Below, in pieces: positions 1 to 13,537 of a DNA stretch of 64,000 nucleotides (within the stretch, counting starts at the first letter, position 1; each line of letters starts with the position of its first letter). Both the position numbers and the translations under genes were made by a program. Source of the stretch: Mycolicibacterium nivoides (GTDB lineage: Bacteria; Actinomycetota; Actinomycetes; Mycobacteriales; Mycobacteriaceae); NCBI RefSeq assembly GCF_003855255.1, contig NZ_CP034072.1, positions 2,284,330-2,348,329 of the forward strand, read 5' to 3'. The notes beneath the pieces are model-generated. The model saw nothing but the letters and a program-made list of their open reading frames with translations, was not told where the DNA came from and searched no databases.

Positions 1-88
1 CGAGAAGGGTCACCATGGTGGCGTGATTGATGTGCTGGTACATGTCGATGTCCGACCAGCGCACGTGCACCGGCGTTGTGAAGCTCAC
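1..88 (-). CDS. Acyl-CoA thioesterase (hot-dog/4HBT family), 5' part only
   Basis: Only the first 29 codons lie in the window; the gene runs off the left edge. The translation from GTG at 88 contains [16 protein letters not shown], the D-x-x-x-H-x-N type motif that opens 4-hydroxybenzoyl-CoA thioesterase hot-dog proteins, so it probably hydrolyses acyl-CoA in the cytoplasm. The start codon overlaps the stop of the upstream NAD-GDH gene (GTGA), so the two are probably translationally coupled. In M. tuberculosis a small conserved protein (Rv2475c) occupies the same place after the NAD-GDH gene, which supports the call. Nothing can be said about its C-terminus. Confidence 0.75.
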   Translation of the reverse strand, partial: MSFTTPVHVRWSDIDMYQHINHATMVTLL

Positions 89-3000
89 GCAGTTGTTCCC
101 GTTCCACTCGTTCGTGTCATGCTGCGGATCTGCCGCGCCGCCACAGACAGCGTTGCCAGATCCTGCTCACCATCTTGGTATATCTCGGTCAGCGTGCGGC
201 GGGCGCGGGTCACCCGGGAGCTGTTGGTCAGCTCCCACTCGGCGATCTTCTCCTCGCCGGTCTCGTCGGGTTCACCGACGGCGAGCACGTCGAAGCACAG
301 GGCCCGAAGCGAACCGTAGATGTCGTCGCGAATCGCCAACCGCGCCAAGGAATGCCACCGGTCGTCGCGGCCCAGCTGGGACACCGCGGTGAGCAGCCCA
401 TCGGCACCGAGGCGATCCATCAGCGCGAAGTAGGTGTCGGCCACCTCGGCGGGTTCTCGGTCGACGATGTCGGAGATGTCGATCACGTCGAGCAGGCTGT
501 ACTGGTACAGCCCGGTCGCCACGGCATACGCCAGTTCGTCGGACACCCCCTGCGCGGAGAACTCCCCGGCCTCTTTCTCGACGATGGCCTTGTCGTCACC
601 GCGCAGCCATTGCGGCATGTGCGGGCGCAGGGCGGACACCTTCGCGGCGAACCGGTTGATCTCGGCACCGACCGCCAGCGGCTGCGGACGGTAGTTGAGC
701 AGCCAGCGCCCGGCCCGATCGACCAGCCGGCGCAGATCCAGCGTCATCCGGTCGGTCACGAACACCGGGACCCCTTCGTCACCGGCTGCCCGGATCTCGC
801 GCCACACCTTGCCGATCCCGAAGATGGCGTCGGTGGCGACGTAGCTGCGCACCGCGTCGACCGGGCCGACCCCGACATCCTCGGTGATGCGGTACGCGTA
901 GCTGATCCCGCTGGTGTCGACGAGATCGTTGACCAGCATGGTGGTGACGATCTCCCGGCGCAGCTGGTGCGACCGGATCTCGCTGGTGAACTGCTTCCGC
1001 AGCTTCTCCGGGAAGTACCGCGGCAGCCGGGAGGCGAACACCTCCTGCTCGGGTAGGTCACTGGCCAGCACGTCATCCTTGAGATTGAGCTTGACGTGTG
1101 CCATCAGTGTCGCCAATTCCGGTGAGGTCAAACCGATTCCGGCGTCGACGCGGCGCTTGACCTCCTTCTCCGAGGGCAACGCCTCCAGCTCACGGTTGAG
1201 ACCGCGGTTGGCGACGAACTCCTTGATCATCCGGGCGTGGACCGAGAGCATGCTCGCGGCGTTGGCCCGGCTGGTGCCCATCAGGTCGTTCTGATCCTTG
1301 TTGTCGGTCAGCACCAGGGCACCGACCTCGTCGGTCATCGACAACAACAACTCTGTGCGTTCGGCGGGACTCACCTTGCCCGCGGTGACCAGCGAGTCGA
1401 TCAGGATCTTGATGTTGACCTCGTGGTCGGAGCAGTCCACACCCGCGGAGTTGTCCAGCGCATCGGTGTTGATCCGGCCGCCGGCCAGGTCGAATTCGAT
1501 GCGCCCCAGGGACGTCACACCAAGGTTGCCGCCTTCGCCGATGACCTTGGCCCGCACCTCGTTTCCGCACACCCGGATCTGGTCGTTGGCGCGATCACCG
1601 ACGTCGGCCTCGGTCTCGGCCTTGACGTAGGTGCCGATCCCGCCGTTCCACAGCAGGTCCACGGGCGCCTTGAGGATGGCCTTCATCAGGGCGGGCGGCG
1701 TGAGTTCCTCTATGTCACCGTCGATCCCGAGCGCCGCGCGGGCCTGCGGGCTGATCGGGATGGACTTCTGCTGACGGCTGAAGACACCGCCGCCTTCGCT
1801 GATCAGCTTGGCGTCGTAGTCCTCCCAGCTGGACCGCGGCAGCTCGAACAGGCGCTTGCGTTCCACCCACGACACCGCCGCGTCGGGGTTGGGATCGACG
1901 AAGATGTGCCGATGGTCGAAGGCGGCGATGAGCCGGATGTGCTTCGAGAGCAGCATGCCGTTGCCGAACACATCGCCGCTCATGTCGCCGACGCCGACGA
2001 CGGTGAAGTCTTGGCTCTGGGTGTCCACCCCCATCTCCCGGAAGTGCCGCTTCACCGACTCCCACGCGCCCTTGGCGGTGATACCCATGGCCTTGTGGTC
2101 GTAGCCGATGGAACCGCCCGAGGCGAACGCGTCGCCCAGCCAGAACCCGTAGGACTTGGCGACCTCGTTGGCGATGTCGGAGAACGTGGCCGTGCCCTTG
2201 TCGGCCGCGACCACCAGATAGGCGTCCTCCCCGTCACGCCGCACCACGTCCGGTGGGGTGACGACGGCACCGGTTCCCTTGTCGACGTTGTCGGTCACGT
2301 CGAGCAGTCCGGAGATGAAAAGTTGGTAGCACGCAACGCCTTCGGCGCGGGTCGCCTCGCGGTCGACGGCGGCATCGCCGGTGGGCTCGGGCGGTCGTTT
2401 GACCACGAACCCGCCCTTGGCGCCGACGGGCACGATGACCGCGTTCTTCACCGCCTGGGCCTTGACGAGACCGAGGATCTCGGTGCGGAAGTCCTCACGG
2501 CGATCCGACCAGCGCAACCCGCCGCGGGCCACGAACCCGAACCGCAGGTGCACGCCCTCCACCCGGGGTGAGTACACGAAGATCTCGAATTTTGGCCGCG
2601 GCAAAGGCAGCTCGTTGATCAGGCCGGGGTTCAGCTTCATCGCCACCACGCCGCGTTGGCGCGCCGAATCCGGCTGCTGCACAAAATAGTTGGTCCGCAG
2701 CGTGGCCTGGATCAGGGTGGCGAACGCGCGCAGCACCCGGTCGGTGTCCAGGCTCACCAGGGCGTCGATGTCGGCGGCGACGGCAGCCGCCGCCCCCTGG
2801 GCATCCCGGGCGCCCGCGGTGTCCTCGGACGGGTCGAACAGCGCCTCGAACAGTTGCACCAATGACCGTGTGGTGTGTGGGTTCTCGTTGACCACCGACT
2901 CGATGTGCGACTGGCTGTACGGAAAACCCGCCTGGCGCAGGTACTTCGCGTAGGCGCGCAGAATGACCACCTGCTGCCAGGTCAGGTCGGCACGCAACAC

Positions 3001-4938
3001 CAGTTCGTTGAACCGGTCCACCTCGACCCACCCGTGCCAGATGGCGGTCACCGCGTCGGCGAATCGCTGGGCGGTGGCCTCACGCGATGCCGCGTCGGGC
3101 GCCTCGGGGATGCTGCGCTGCCGGGCGACCTTGAACTGATAGATCCAGACCGGCAGCCCGTCGGCCCGGCGCACGGTGTACGGACGCTCCTCGAGCACCA
3201 CCACACCCATCGACTGCAGCATCGGCAGCAACTCGCTCAGCGAGGCCGACTGTCCCCCGAGGTACCAGGTGAGCTGAGCCAGCCCGTCATCCCCACCCTC
3301 GTCGAACACCAGCTTGACCGAATTGTCCTGCAGCCCTTCGATGATCGCGATATCGGCGATGGCATCGGCCGGGGCGACAGCTTGCTTGTAGTCTTCCGGG
3401 AACGCGGTCGCATAGTGCTCGACGGCGGCGGGGCTGAGCGCCGCGTGCGCCGCGGCGCTGGTCATGCGATCACCCCAGTTGCGGGTGGCCTCGGTCAGCA
3501 GGTTCTGGATCCGGTTCTCGTTCTCCGTGGAGGTGTCCACGGTGTGCGAGGCCTTGCCGTCGGGCAGCCGGACCGTGAAATGAACCACTGCCCACGGTGA
3601 TTCACTCACCCTGGCCGAGTAGTCGATGCTCTCACCGCCGAGCTCGCGCACGAGGATGTCCTGCATCTCCAGCCGTACCGCGGTGGTGTAGCGGTCTCGG
3701 GGCAGGTACACCAGGCAGGACACGAAGTGCGCCAGTTGATCCGCGCGCAGGAACAGCAGGGTGCGGCGACGTGACCCCAGATCCACCACGGTCAGCGCCA
3801 TGTCCAGCAGCTGCTTGGAGCTCAGCGCGAACAGTTCGGGGCGCGGGATGGTCTGGACGATGTCACGCAGCAGCTGCCCGGGATGACTGGGATCGCGGCG
3901 GGCCATGGCCAGCGCCTCCTCGACGCGCCTCGAGATCAACGGGATCTCCAGCACGTTGGCGTTCATCGCGGCCACGGTGAACAGGCCCACAAAACGATGC
4001 TCTGTAGCGGTGACATCACGGCTCGCGCCACTCTCGCGTACGACGACGATGTACGGGTTGGCGCCGTAACGGACATAACTCGGCATCGTGGCCTGCGCCA
4101 GCACCATCAGGTCGTCGGCGGCAGTCAGCGGCGGGAGCACATCGTCGCGTAGCTTGAGCACACCGAGCCGGCTCGCCGGGTCGACCAGGGCCTGCCCATC
4201 GCTGATCGCGCACTGCTGGTACCCCAGCAGCACGAAGTGTCCATCGGACAGCCAGCGCAGCAGAGCGGCCACGTCCCTGCGATCGGCGTTGGGAAACCGG
4301 CCCTCCGCATCGGTGGCCACGTCGTTGGCCAGGGCATGCAGAGCGGCGCCCATGGCCGCGGAATCCAGCCCGATCTGACGGGCCTCGGCGAGGACACCGG
4401 GCACCAGCCCGACCACCTCGGTGAGCGCCGGACCCTCGGCCGCCCCGCTGACCGGGACCAGGATCCAGCACTCATCGACCCCGTCACCCCCGGTCGCCTC
4501 GGCAGCGGGCTGGAAATCCAGCAGCACACCGTTGGCGTCGCGGCGCACCCGGAAGACCGGGTTCATGATGGCCGGGTAGGCGATGCCGTGGCGGTGCAAC
4601 AACACCGTCACCGAATCCACCAGCATCGCCGCCTGCTCGGTGACGATCTGCAGGGCCGGGCCGGAGTCGGCGTCCCCCGGATAGACCATGACCTTGGTTT
4701 CGCCCGGCGCCCGTTGGCCGGCCAGCGCGTAGTGGGCGGCCAACGTGGCATCGGAGACCAGGCGCTCGGCCACTGCGGTCTGAGGACCGGTCGCCGCGAC
4801 TCCCGGCGCATCAGCCTGCGGAGCCCGGTAGGTGGACAGGAAAGCCACCGCGAGCCGGTGGATCACCTCAGGCGGTGCCTGCGAGCGATCCCGGTCGCTA
4901 ATTCCCTGTCCCCGAAGAGCTCCCGGTTCGGCCGTCAT
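85..4938 (-). CDS. gdh: NAD-dependent glutamate dehydrogenase, 180-kDa class
   Basis: Converts L-glutamate to 2-oxoglutarate and ammonia with NAD+. At about 1,617 residues it matches the very large bacterial NAD-GDH class (M. tuberculosis Rv2476c, about 1,620 aa). The catalytic part is in the middle to C-terminal half: the segments [28 protein letters not shown] and [13 protein letters not shown] are typical of this family, and the long N-terminal half carries ACT-like regulatory regions. I chose ATG 4938 over the in-frame GTG 4947 because AGGGAG stands about 8 nt before it. In mycobacteria this enzyme is controlled post-translationally by the GarA/PknG system (family knowledge). First gene after ettA on this strand; overlaps the thioesterase start. 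Confidence 0.95.
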   Translation of the reverse strand: MTAEPGALRGQGISDRDRSQAPPEVIHRLAVAFLSTYRAPQADAPGVAATGPQTAVAERLVSDATLAAHYALAGQRAPGETKVMVYPGDADSGPALQIVTEQAAMLVDSVTVLLHRHGIAYPAIMNPVFRVRRDANGVLLDFQPAAEATGGDGVDECWILVPVSGAAEGPALTEVVGLVPGVLAEARQIGLDSAAMGAALHALANDVATDAEGRFPNADRRDVAALLRWLSDGHFVLLGYQQCAISDGQALVDPASRLGVLKLRDDVLPPLTAADDLMVLAQATMPSYVRYGANPYIVVVRESGASRDVTATEHRFVGLFTVAAMNANVLEIPLISRRVEEALAMARRDPSHPGQLLRDIVQTIPRPELFALSSKQLLDMALTVVDLGSRRRTLLFLRADQLAHFVSCLVYLPRDRYTTAVRLEMQDILVRELGGESIDYSARVSESPWAVVHFTVRLPDGKASHTVDTSTENENRIQNLLTEATRNWGDRMTSAAAHAALSPAAVEHYATAFPEDYKQAVAPADAIADIAIIEGLQDNSVKLVFDEGGDDGLAQLTWYLGGQSASLSELLPMLQSMGVVVLEERPYTVRRADGLPVWIYQFKVARQRSIPEAPDAASREATAQRFADAVTAIWHGWVEVDRFNELVLRADLTWQQVVILRAYAKYLRQAGFPYSQSHIESVVNENPHTTRSLVQLFEALFDPSEDTAGARDAQGAAAAVAADIDALVSLDTDRVLRAFATLIQATLRTNYFVQQPDSARQRGVVAMKLNPGLINELPLPRPKFEIFVYSPRVEGVHLRFGFVARGGLRWSDRREDFRTEILGLVKAQAVKNAVIVPVGAKGGFVVKRPPEPTGDAAVDREATRAEGVACYQLFISGLLDVTDNVDKGTGAVVTPPDVVRRDGEDAYLVVAADKGTATFSDIANEVAKSYGFWLGDAFASGGSIGYDHKAMGITAKGAWESVKRHFREMGVDTQSQDFTVVGVGDMSGDVFGNGMLLSKHIRLIAAFDHRHIFVDPNPDAAVSWVERKRLFELPRSSWEDYDAKLISEGGGVFSRQQKSIPISPQARAALGIDGDIEELTPPALMKAILKAPVDLLWNGGIGTYVKAETEADVGDRANDQIRVCGNEVRAKVIGEGGNLGVTSLGRIEFDLAGGRINTDALDNSAGVDCSDHEVNIKILIDSLVTAGKVSPAERTELLLSMTDEVGALVLTDNKDQNDLMGTSRANAASMLSVHARMIKEFVANRGLNRELEALPSEKEVKRRVDAGIGLTSPELATLMAHVKLNLKDDVLASDLPEQEVFASRLPRYFPEKLRKQFTSEIRSHQLRREIVTTMLVNDLVDTSGISYAYRITEDVGVGPVDAVRSYVATDAIFGIGKVWREIRAAGDEGVPVFVTDRMTLDLRRLVDRAGRWLLNYRPQPLAVGAEINRFAAKVSALRPHMPQWLRGDDKAIVEKEAGEFSAQGVSDELAYAVATGLYQYSLLDVIDISDIVDREPAEVADTYFALMDRLGADGLLTAVSQLGRDDRWHSLARLAIRDDIYGSLRALCFDVLAVGEPDETGEEKIAEWELTNSSRVTRARRTLTEIYQDGEQDLATLSVAARQIRSMTRTSGTGTTA

Positions 4939-5037
4939 ACGGATCACTCCCTACTCACGCCCATACACCGGCATTGGTGCATAGCTGCGACATTAGTAGC
5001 GCCACCGAGCCCGCTGCGCCGTTTATCCCGTCACGGC

Positions 5038-6711
<1,674 letters not shown>

Positions 6712-6821
6712 GCCGTGATGTGCCTTTCTGAAACTCTTCGGGAATGTCGGATGGGCGCTTGCGCGAAGGGTTGCGTCAAGCCCAACTCACTCGCGCCCAT
6801 CCTAGGCGTGGCCGAATGTGG

Positions 6822-7271
6822 CTAGGCCGACAGTGGCAGGTCGCCCTCGTCGGGCTCGGCTTCGGGCGCGTCGCCGGCGACGGGTTCGGGCTCGAGTACC
6901 GGGCCGGCCGACGGCTTCGGCAACGGCGCGACCTTGGCTGTGCACCGGGACAGATCGGGCCCGACCGCGGTCGCCCGCACCTCCACCGAGGACCGGCGCA
7001 CACCCTCCTTGTCTTCGTACTCATCGGTGTGGACATGCCCGACCACGATCACGGCGTCCCCCTTCATCAGAGAGGCGCTGGTGCCGGTGGCGAGATTTCC
7101 CCAGCAGTTGACCGTGACGTAGAGCGAGTTCCCGTGCTCCCAGTTGCCGTCGGGCGTGCGGCGCCGCGAATTGCTGGCCACCCGGAACTTGTACAGCTCC
7201 TGATCGCCGAATCGCCGCCGGACGGGGTCGGTGATGATGTTGCCCACGATCGTGAACGGGGTCTCGAACAT
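6822..7271 (-). CDS. Single-stranded DNA-binding protein paralogue (SsbB-type)
   Basis: An OB-fold SSB of 149 residues starting MFETPFTIVG; AAAGGA stands about 8 nt before ATG 7271, so the longer open frame to 7337 is not used. Motifs VASNSRRR, NSLYVTVNCWGNLA and VGHVHTDEYEDKEG are typical of the SSB core. The tail is Pro/Glu/Asp-rich and ends DLPLSA, without the acidic-Pro-Phe tip that replicative SSB uses to recruit partners. It sits next to ettA, as the second M. tuberculosis SSB (Rv2478c) does, so it is probably an accessory SSB and not the replication protein, which is normally encoded near rpsF/rpsR. Confidence 0.9.
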   Translation of the reverse strand: MFETPFTIVGNIITDPVRRRFGDQELYKFRVASNSRRRTPDGNWEHGNSLYVTVNCWGNLATGTSASLMKGDAVIVVGHVHTDEYEDKEGVRRSSVEVRATAVGPDLSRCTAKVAPLPKPSAGPVLEPEPVAGDAPEAEPDEGDLPLSA

Positions 7272-7428
7272 TTCTGGTTCCTTTCGCTTCATCGATGCGG
7301 CGGCCGGAGGTGAAGCGTCGACCGCCTTACCCGTCAATTGACGGTCGACGCCCCGACATCAGGACGCCCGACGCAGCCGACGAACCCGTCGGCTGGGGAT
7401 GAAACGCAGGCTGGGGATAACTCCGGAG

Positions 7429-9465
7429 TCAGCCGGAAGGACGGTCGCGCCGCGCCATCTCGGCGAGCATGGCGTTATAGGCCGCCAGATCGGCGTCGTC
7501 ATCGCGGTCGGCGGCCCGGTCCAGCCGCTTGGCGGTGCGCTGATCGCTGCGCCGCCACTGGATGAGCAGTGCCAGCATCACGATGACCAGCGGGACTTCC
7601 CCGGCCGCCCAGGCGATGGCGCCGCCGAGGTGCTGGTCTCCGAGCAGGTCGGTGTGCCACGGCAGTAGCAGTGACCGGTAGAAGCTCTCGCCGAGCACGT
7701 TCTTCATGCCCATCAACACCACACCGAAGAACGCGTGCAGCGGCAGCGAGGCGAACACCATCCCGATCTTGACCAGGTGCGGGACGGGCCTCGGGGTCGG
7801 GTCCACGCCGATGACCACCCAATAGAACAGGTAGCCCGAGAGCAGGAAGTGCACGTTCATCAGGATGTGCGCGGCGTGGTTGCTGACCGCGGCGTCGAAG
7901 ATGCCGCCGAAGTACAGGCCGTAGAACCCGGCCACGAACAGCACGGTCGCGACGATGGGATGGGTCAGGAATTGCGACACCCTGGAGTGCAACGCCGCCA
8001 GCAGCCATTCTCTGGGGCCGGGTGGCGAGCCGCGACCCGCGGTCGGCAGCGCCCGCAGCGCCAGGGTCACCGGGGCGCCAAGCACCAGCAGCACCGGAAC
8101 CAGCATGGACAGCAGCATGTGGGCGATCATGTGCATGCTGAACATCGCCGGCATGTAGCGACCGAGCCCCGATGAGGTGGTGAACAGCAGGACGGCACAG
8201 CCGAGCAGCCAGGCGAACGTGCGGCCCACCGGCCAGGCGTCGCCGCGGCGGCGCAGCCGGTACACACCGGCCAGGTACACCACCGCACCGACGATGGCCG
8301 CGGTCCCGAACAACAGGTCGAATCGCCAGTCGAACAACACCCGAACGACCGTCGGCGGCCCAGCGAAGTCGTACCCGATCGCGACCTCGGTGGCGCTGGG
8401 GATCCTCGGCTCGGGCGGCGGCGGGGTGCGTCCCAGCCCGACGGCGATGCCGAACGTGGCGCCGAACAACGCGGCCTCCGTCAGCGCCAACCGGATCAAC
8501 GGTCTGCGCGCACCGGCGTCGGCGGCCAGAGCGGTCAGGCTGACCCGACGCTGTCGCCAGCCCAGCACGCCGAGCAGGCTGAGGGCCACGAGCTTGGCCA
8601 CCAGCAACCACCCGTAGCTGGTGCGCACCAGATCGGCGGGTTGGATCCGCACCAGCGCGTTGAGCACACCGCTGATGGCCATCGCGATGAAGCACCACAG
8701 GGCCAGCGCCGAGAAGCGGCGTGCCGCCAGCGCGGTGGCCGGGCCGTCACCGCCGGACCCGGCAGCGGCCCGGATCGCGTGGGCCAACAACGCCAGCAGA
8801 CCGCCGGCCCACAGCGCGGCGGCCACCAGGTGGACGAACAGGCTGTTGGTGGCCAGATCGTGGGCTCCGCCTGCCGACGAGTGCCCGGTCAGAACCAGCG
8901 GCATCAACGTCACCAGTGACCCGGCCAGCAGCACCGGCGTCCACCCCCACCGCAGCACCGGGAGGCTGGCGATGGTGACAGCGGCCGCCAGGATCGCCGT
9001 CCACCGCCAGGCGACGGCGACATCGACCAGGCCGGCGGCCGACCACACGTCGACCGGTGCGAGATGGTCGAGCAACGGCTGCCCGGACACGTCGGAGACC
9101 GTCAGCGGAACCAGCAGCGCTGCGCACACCGTCCACACGCCTGAGGCCGCCGAGCCGAGCCGCAGCGCCCGGTAGCCGGCGACATCGAGCACGCCGTTGG
9201 TCTGGGGTGCTGCCAGGAACGCCGCGAACAGGAAAGACCCCACCGCGATGACGGCGGCGATCTCGCCGGCAGCCCGCACGAACGGCAGTCCGTAGGTGGT
9301 GACCGGGCCGGGATCAGGCAGGCCGGTGGCAGTCAAGGCGTCGGCCAGCGACAGCGCGCCGATGCCTGCGGCCACTGCCCCGGCCAACAGACCCACGCCG
9401 ACCAGCACAGGCCACACCACGCTGTTGCGCACGCTGGATGCGGCCACCTGGCCGGCAGAAGTCAT
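7429..9465 (-). CDS. Cytochrome c oxidase assembly factor CtaG / CopD-domain membrane protein (copy 1)
   Basis: Polytopic membrane protein of 678 residues from ATG 9465. The N-terminal half is a CopD-type copper-resistance domain and the C-terminal half a caa3-CtaG domain with conserved FSMHMIAHMLLSMLVP, VHFLLSGYLFYW and LPLHAFFGVVLMGM. CtaG-type proteins help deliver copper to cytochrome oxidase; the CopD part is linked to copper passage across the membrane. The tail (DADLAAYNAMLAEMARR) closely resembles that of the second copy at 43254-45257 (YDDELDAYNAMLHELSR), so they are paralogues. This copy lies in a housekeeping block and has no promoter of the kind found in the copper island; constitutive use is likely. 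Confidence 0.88.
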   Translation of the reverse strand: MTSAGQVAASSVRNSVVWPVLVGVGLLAGAVAAGIGALSLADALTATGLPDPGPVTTYGLPFVRAAGEIAAVIAVGSFLFAAFLAAPQTNGVLDVAGYRALRLGSAASGVWTVCAALLVPLTVSDVSGQPLLDHLAPVDVWSAAGLVDVAVAWRWTAILAAAVTIASLPVLRWGWTPVLLAGSLVTLMPLVLTGHSSAGGAHDLATNSLFVHLVAAALWAGGLLALLAHAIRAAAGSGGDGPATALAARRFSALALWCFIAMAISGVLNALVRIQPADLVRTSYGWLLVAKLVALSLLGVLGWRQRRVSLTALAADAGARRPLIRLALTEAALFGATFGIAVGLGRTPPPPEPRIPSATEVAIGYDFAGPPTVVRVLFDWRFDLLFGTAAIVGAVVYLAGVYRLRRRGDAWPVGRTFAWLLGCAVLLFTTSSGLGRYMPAMFSMHMIAHMLLSMLVPVLLVLGAPVTLALRALPTAGRGSPPGPREWLLAALHSRVSQFLTHPIVATVLFVAGFYGLYFGGIFDAAVSNHAAHILMNVHFLLSGYLFYWVVIGVDPTPRPVPHLVKIGMVFASLPLHAFFGVVLMGMKNVLGESFYRSLLLPWHTDLLGDQHLGGAIAWAAGEVPLVIVMLALLIQWRRSDQRTAKRLDRAADRDDDADLAAYNAMLAEMARRDRPSG

Positions 9466-9539
9466 GGTGCAAGGGTATGGCGTGGGCTCCACCACACCCC
9501 GGGCGCCGGACAAATCCGGGTGGGCAGCCCGGCCGTCGC

Positions 9540-11915
9540 CTAGCCCTGTAGGAATCTCTGGGCGCGACGCTGCTGCTCCCGGACGTAGAACTGCTCACGC
9601 GCGATCTCGTCGACCTTGTCCATGTCGGCGACGATCCCGCGCAGTTCGTCGCGGAAGGCGTTGCGGCGCTCCTGCAGACTCGGGTCGCTCACCAGCAGGT
9701 TCTGATCGGCCGCCACCTGACGCGCGGTGGCGAACAGCAACGCCGAAACCGACTCGTTGCTGCCCACGCGGCCCTGCGCGACGTACTGGCGCCCCACACC
9801 GAGCGCCCGTTTGGTCAGGTCCCGCTCCCCGATCTCCGCCGGTGCATCGCGCAGCACATCGGCGACGATCGCGTACGCCTCGAAGAACGGCCGCAGCATC
9901 GCGCCCACCAACAACGGTCGCTTGCCGCGCAACATCTGATAGATCTCGTCGCCTCCCGCCGAGACCTTCGCTTCCCAGCCGCCTGCCGCCTGACCTTCCG
10001 GCGTGCGGTCGTACCACGACATCTCTTCGGCGACGTTGTCGCGGAAGGCCGCCGAATCGGCGAAATAGAAATCGAACTTGAGCAGGTCACGCAGCCGCAT
10101 CACCTGGTCCCAGAACGACTGCAACGGGTCTTCGGCGACACGGGCGGCATAGGCCAGGGCCAACTCGACGATCGAGGTCTCCTGGAAGGCGTGGATCAGC
10201 GAATTGCGGTAGAACGCCGCTTCCAGTTCATCCTCGGGGGCAATCCGCCACACCGGTTCGCGCCCACTGTCGACCAACGTCACCGGGTGACCGCCGGAGA
10301 GAGCGTCGACGGCCGAGCGCACTCCCTCTGCAGTCCGCAGCCGCAGTGCACTGTTGGTCATCGGGGTGTTCTTGCGTTCCAGGTAATCCAGTGAGTCCTG
10401 CAGCGTGTGGTGCAGCTGATCGAGGGTCAGGGCGACCCCTCGGGCGCCCAGCAGCAGCGCCGAGACCAGGTTGGTCGCGCTGACCGGGGTGACCCGCAGA
10501 ATCCGCCAGGCCACCTCGAACGCCATCTTCTGCATCGCCAGGCGTTTGGCCGCCTCGTCGTGGGCCATGTCGCCGCCCGGCTCACCGAGGTGCTCACGCA
10601 TCGAAACCGCTTCGGGGAAGCGGACATAGATCTTGCCGTAGTTGCGTTCGCCCTGCGCCTTGATGAAGTTGTACAGCCAGCTCAGGCCCTCGGGCGTCTT
10701 CTCGCCGCCGCGGGCGTACGCGGCGTACTCGGCGGTCTCGTGCAGCTGGTCGAAACTGATCGACACCGGCTGCAGCAGGATGTCCTCACTGCGGCCGTCG
10801 AGGTAGGCATTGGCGACATAGGCGAGCAGACCGAGCTTGGGCGGCAACATCTTTCCGGTCCGTGACCGGGTGCCCTCGATGGACCAGTTCAGGTTGAACC
10901 GCTTCTCCACGATGTAGCCGACGTACTGGCGCAGCACGTACTTGTACAGCGGGTCATCGAGTTTGCGCCGCAGGAAGATGACGCCGGAATGCCGGAACAG
11001 CGGACCCATCAGGCCGAACGACAGGTTGATCCCGGCGAATGTGTACACCGGCGGCAGCCGGTTCTCCTGCATGGCCACCGGGACGATCACCCCGTCGAGA
11101 TACGAACGGTGGGAGAACAGCAGCACCGCCGGATGTTGTTCCAGGGCATGGCGCATCGACTCGATCTCGGAGCGGTCGTAGTCGATGCGCGGATCGAATC
11201 CGCGGCTGAAGATGGCCCGGCCCAAAGTTGGGATCAGGTCCACCGAGAACCGGCTCCACCCGGTGGAGAGCTCGTCGAGCATCTCCCCGGCCTTCTCCAC
11301 CGTCGCGCCGGGAATCTGTTCCAGGCCTTGACGGAAACGTGCGGAGTCGAGCATCTCCGGCTTGACCAGCCGCGGCGACTTGTACTCGGGGCCGAGCAGG
11401 CGAAGCTCCACCCGCTCGATCGCCAGCGCCGCCCGCCGAAGGACGAATCGTGCGAATTCCCTTGGGTTTTCCGCGACCGTGGTCTCGCTCCACTGCTTAC
11501 GCAGCTCCGATACCTTGGCCGGCTCACCGGCGACGACCCGGGCCCGCGTCGGGTTCTTGCGCAGGATGCGCCGCTGCAGGATTTCCGGCGGCCGGTAGGT
11601 GTCGCGGCCCGAGATCAACCCGACCACTTTCAACCGGGTGGGCAACCCGGCGGGCACCCAGAACACCCGGACCGGGACCACCAGCCGGTCCTCGTCCGAT
11701 TCCAACTCCTCGACCAGCCGGGCCACCACCCCGGGCGCGGGCTCGTCGGTGGCCGGCAGCTGCAGGACCTCGACGGTCGAGTCGGGGTGTTCGCGCCGCT
11801 GCGTCTTGAGCCAGTCGTTGAGCAGTTCCAGTTCGGCCGGCGACGACACCGATGCCAGCACCAGTGCATCGTCGGTGGTGCTGAAGCTGGGGAAATCGTC
11901 GAGCCCCGCGGTCAC
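9540..11915 (-). CDS. plsB: Glycerol-3-phosphate 1-O-acyltransferase PlsB
   Basis: Transfers a fatty acyl chain to sn-1 of glycerol 3-phosphate, the first step of phospholipid and triacylglycerol synthesis, at the membrane face. The 791-residue length fits mycobacterial PlsB2 (Rv2482c). The HX4D acyltransferase motif is visible in [15 protein letters not shown] and later blocks are [12 protein letters not shown] and [12 protein letters not shown]. The start (GTG 11915) overlaps the stop of the upstream HAD-acyltransferase gene (GTGA), so WS/DGAT, HAD-acyltransferase and PlsB form one coupled glycerolipid operon. Confidence 0.95.
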   Translation of the reverse strand: MTAGLDDFPSFSTTDDALVLASVSSPAELELLNDWLKTQRREHPDSTVEVLQLPATDEPAPGVVARLVEELESDEDRLVVPVRVFWVPAGLPTRLKVVGLISGRDTYRPPEILQRRILRKNPTRARVVAGEPAKVSELRKQWSETTVAENPREFARFVLRRAALAIERVELRLLGPEYKSPRLVKPEMLDSARFRQGLEQIPGATVEKAGEMLDELSTGWSRFSVDLIPTLGRAIFSRGFDPRIDYDRSEIESMRHALEQHPAVLLFSHRSYLDGVIVPVAMQENRLPPVYTFAGINLSFGLMGPLFRHSGVIFLRRKLDDPLYKYVLRQYVGYIVEKRFNLNWSIEGTRSRTGKMLPPKLGLLAYVANAYLDGRSEDILLQPVSISFDQLHETAEYAAYARGGEKTPEGLSWLYNFIKAQGERNYGKIYVRFPEAVSMREHLGEPGGDMAHDEAAKRLAMQKMAFEVAWRILRVTPVSATNLVSALLLGARGVALTLDQLHHTLQDSLDYLERKNTPMTNSALRLRTAEGVRSAVDALSGGHPVTLVDSGREPVWRIAPEDELEAAFYRNSLIHAFQETSIVELALAYAARVAEDPLQSFWDQVMRLRDLLKFDFYFADSAAFRDNVAEEMSWYDRTPEGQAAGGWEAKVSAGGDEIYQMLRGKRPLLVGAMLRPFFEAYAIVADVLRDAPAEIGERDLTKRALGVGRQYVAQGRVGSNESVSALLFATARQVAADQNLLVSDPSLQERRNAFRDELRGIVADMDKVDEIAREQFYVREQQRRAQRFLQG

Positions 11916-13537
11916 GGTCGACCCTTGGAGGTCGATCGCGACGACGAGGTATCCGGTTTGGGCGCAGCCTTTTTCGCGGGCGCCTTCTTCGCCGGTGCCT
12001 TCTTGGCGGCCCGGCGCGGTGCGGCCTTCTTGGCCGGGGTGGCGCGGGCGTAGACGTCGAACACCGGCAATTCGTCCTCCGGCCAGGATTTCAGTGTGTC
12101 GAGGTAGATCTGACGGACCTCGGCGATGCGGTCGGACAGGTTGTCGACGGTCCAGTCCTCAACCGATATCGGCGGGTACACCGCGACATCCACCTTGCCG
12201 GGGTTGAACGTGCTGGAATCGCGGGCAGCGATCACCTCGGCGTTGCGGATCACGATCGGGACGATCGGAATACCCGCAGCCATGGCGATGCGGAACGGGC
12301 CCTTTTTGAACGGGCCGACCTCAGTGGTGTCGAGCCGGGTGCCCTCGGGGGCAATCAGGATCGACAAGCCTTTGCGGGCAAGCTCTTCGATCCTGTGCAG
12401 GCTTTCGACGGCCTTCTCCGGATCGTCGCGATCGATGAACGCCGCGTCCATCACCTTGCCCAGTGGTCCCATCAGCGGGTTCTTCTCGAGCTCCTTTTTC
12501 CCGACGCCGGTGAAGTCCACCCCGACCAGCCGGCCCGCGATCATCGGGTCGGCCTGGTTGCGGTGATTGAAGATGAACACCGCGGGGCGCTGCGCGGTCA
12601 GGTTCTCCTCGCCGAGGATGTTGAGCTCGATGCCCGTGGTGAGCATCAGCAGCTTGCTCCAGTTCGACGTGAAGAAGTTGACCCCGGTGCGCTTGTTGCG
12701 GGTGAGCAGCCCGAGTCCGATCGCGCCGGCGGCGACGGTCGGAATGGTGGCCAGACTGGCGAGCGTGCGTAGTTGCGCGACGGGGCTGCTGCCACTGCGG
12801 CTGCTGAACTTCAGGACGGGCCAGCCACGTTTGGCGGCCACGGCGGCCAGCTTGCCTGCCGGATTGGTCGGCCGCGGATTGCCCACCAGGTACATCAGGG
12901 CGACGTCCTCGTCACCATCGGCGTAGAAGTAACTCTTGGTCAGGTCCACCCCGTTGGCCGCCGAGAAGTTCTGCACCGCACGGGCTTTGCCGGGACCCCA
13001 GATGACCGGCCTCATCACCTCCCCGGTGATCAGGCCGTCCTCGTCGGTCTCGAACTTGTTGCAGAGCACGTTGTCGATGCCGAGAAAGCGCGCCACCGGC
13101 TCCACCTGAACCGTCAGCGCAGAAGAACTCAGCACCACGGTGTGGCCACGGGCCATGTGGGCGCGCACCATCGCGCGCATCTCCGGATACATGCGGCCCT
13201 TCACGTGCTGGACGAACAGCCGCTCGCCCAGCTCGTCGAGGTCGCTGAGCGAGTTGCCGTTCAGCATCCGGGCGCCCTTGCCGATCAGGTCCTCGAACTC
13301 TGAGCGCCCCAGCTGGTGATTGAGCCCCGCCTGCACCATCCCGATGAACTCGCCGATGCTCATCTGACCGCGACGCAATCGATCCTGCGTCATCAGCACG
13401 CCCGTGAACCCGGCTACCAGTGTCCCGTCGAGGTCGAAGAAGGCCCCGATCTCCGGGCCTTCCGGACTCGCCTCGATCTCAGCCAGCGACCCCGGCAGCC
13501 TCTGCTTGGATTTGCCTGTCTGCCCTGGTGACGTCAC
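11912..13537 (-). CDS. Bifunctional HAD-family hydrolase / 1-acylglycerol-3-phosphate acyltransferase (PlsC-like)
   Basis: Two domains in 541 residues. Residues about 30-260 are a HAD phosphatase of the SerB type ([11 protein letters not shown], then [16 protein letters not shown]). Residues about 300-500 are an LPLAT acyltransferase with the HX4D motif [13 protein letters not shown] and the PEGTR box. It most likely acylates lysophosphatidate at sn-2; the HAD domain could remove phosphate from the product, as proposed for the M. tuberculosis counterpart Rv2483c. The C-terminus is a Lys/Ala/Pro-rich tail with [10 protein letters not shown] repeats. Start and stop codons overlap the genes on both sides, so it is translated with its operon partners. 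Confidence 0.9.
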   Translation of the reverse strand: MTSPGQTGKSKQRLPGSLAEIEASPEGPEIGAFFDLDGTLVAGFTGVLMTQDRLRRGQMSIGEFIGMVQAGLNHQLGRSEFEDLIGKGARMLNGNSLSDLDELGERLFVQHVKGRMYPEMRAMVRAHMARGHTVVLSSSALTVQVEPVARFLGIDNVLCNKFETDEDGLITGEVMRPVIWGPGKARAVQNFSAANGVDLTKSYFYADGDEDVALMYLVGNPRPTNPAGKLAAVAAKRGWPVLKFSSRSGSSPVAQLRTLASLATIPTVAAGAIGLGLLTRNKRTGVNFFTSNWSKLLMLTTGIELNILGEENLTAQRPAVFIFNHRNQADPMIAGRLVGVDFTGVGKKELEKNPLMGPLGKVMDAAFIDRDDPEKAVESLHRIEELARKGLSILIAPEGTRLDTTEVGPFKKGPFRIAMAAGIPIVPIVIRNAEVIAARDSSTFNPGKVDVAVYPPISVEDWTVDNLSDRIAEVRQIYLDTLKSWPEDELPVFDVYARATPAKKAAPRRAAKKAPAKKAPAKKAAPKPDTSSSRSTSKGRP

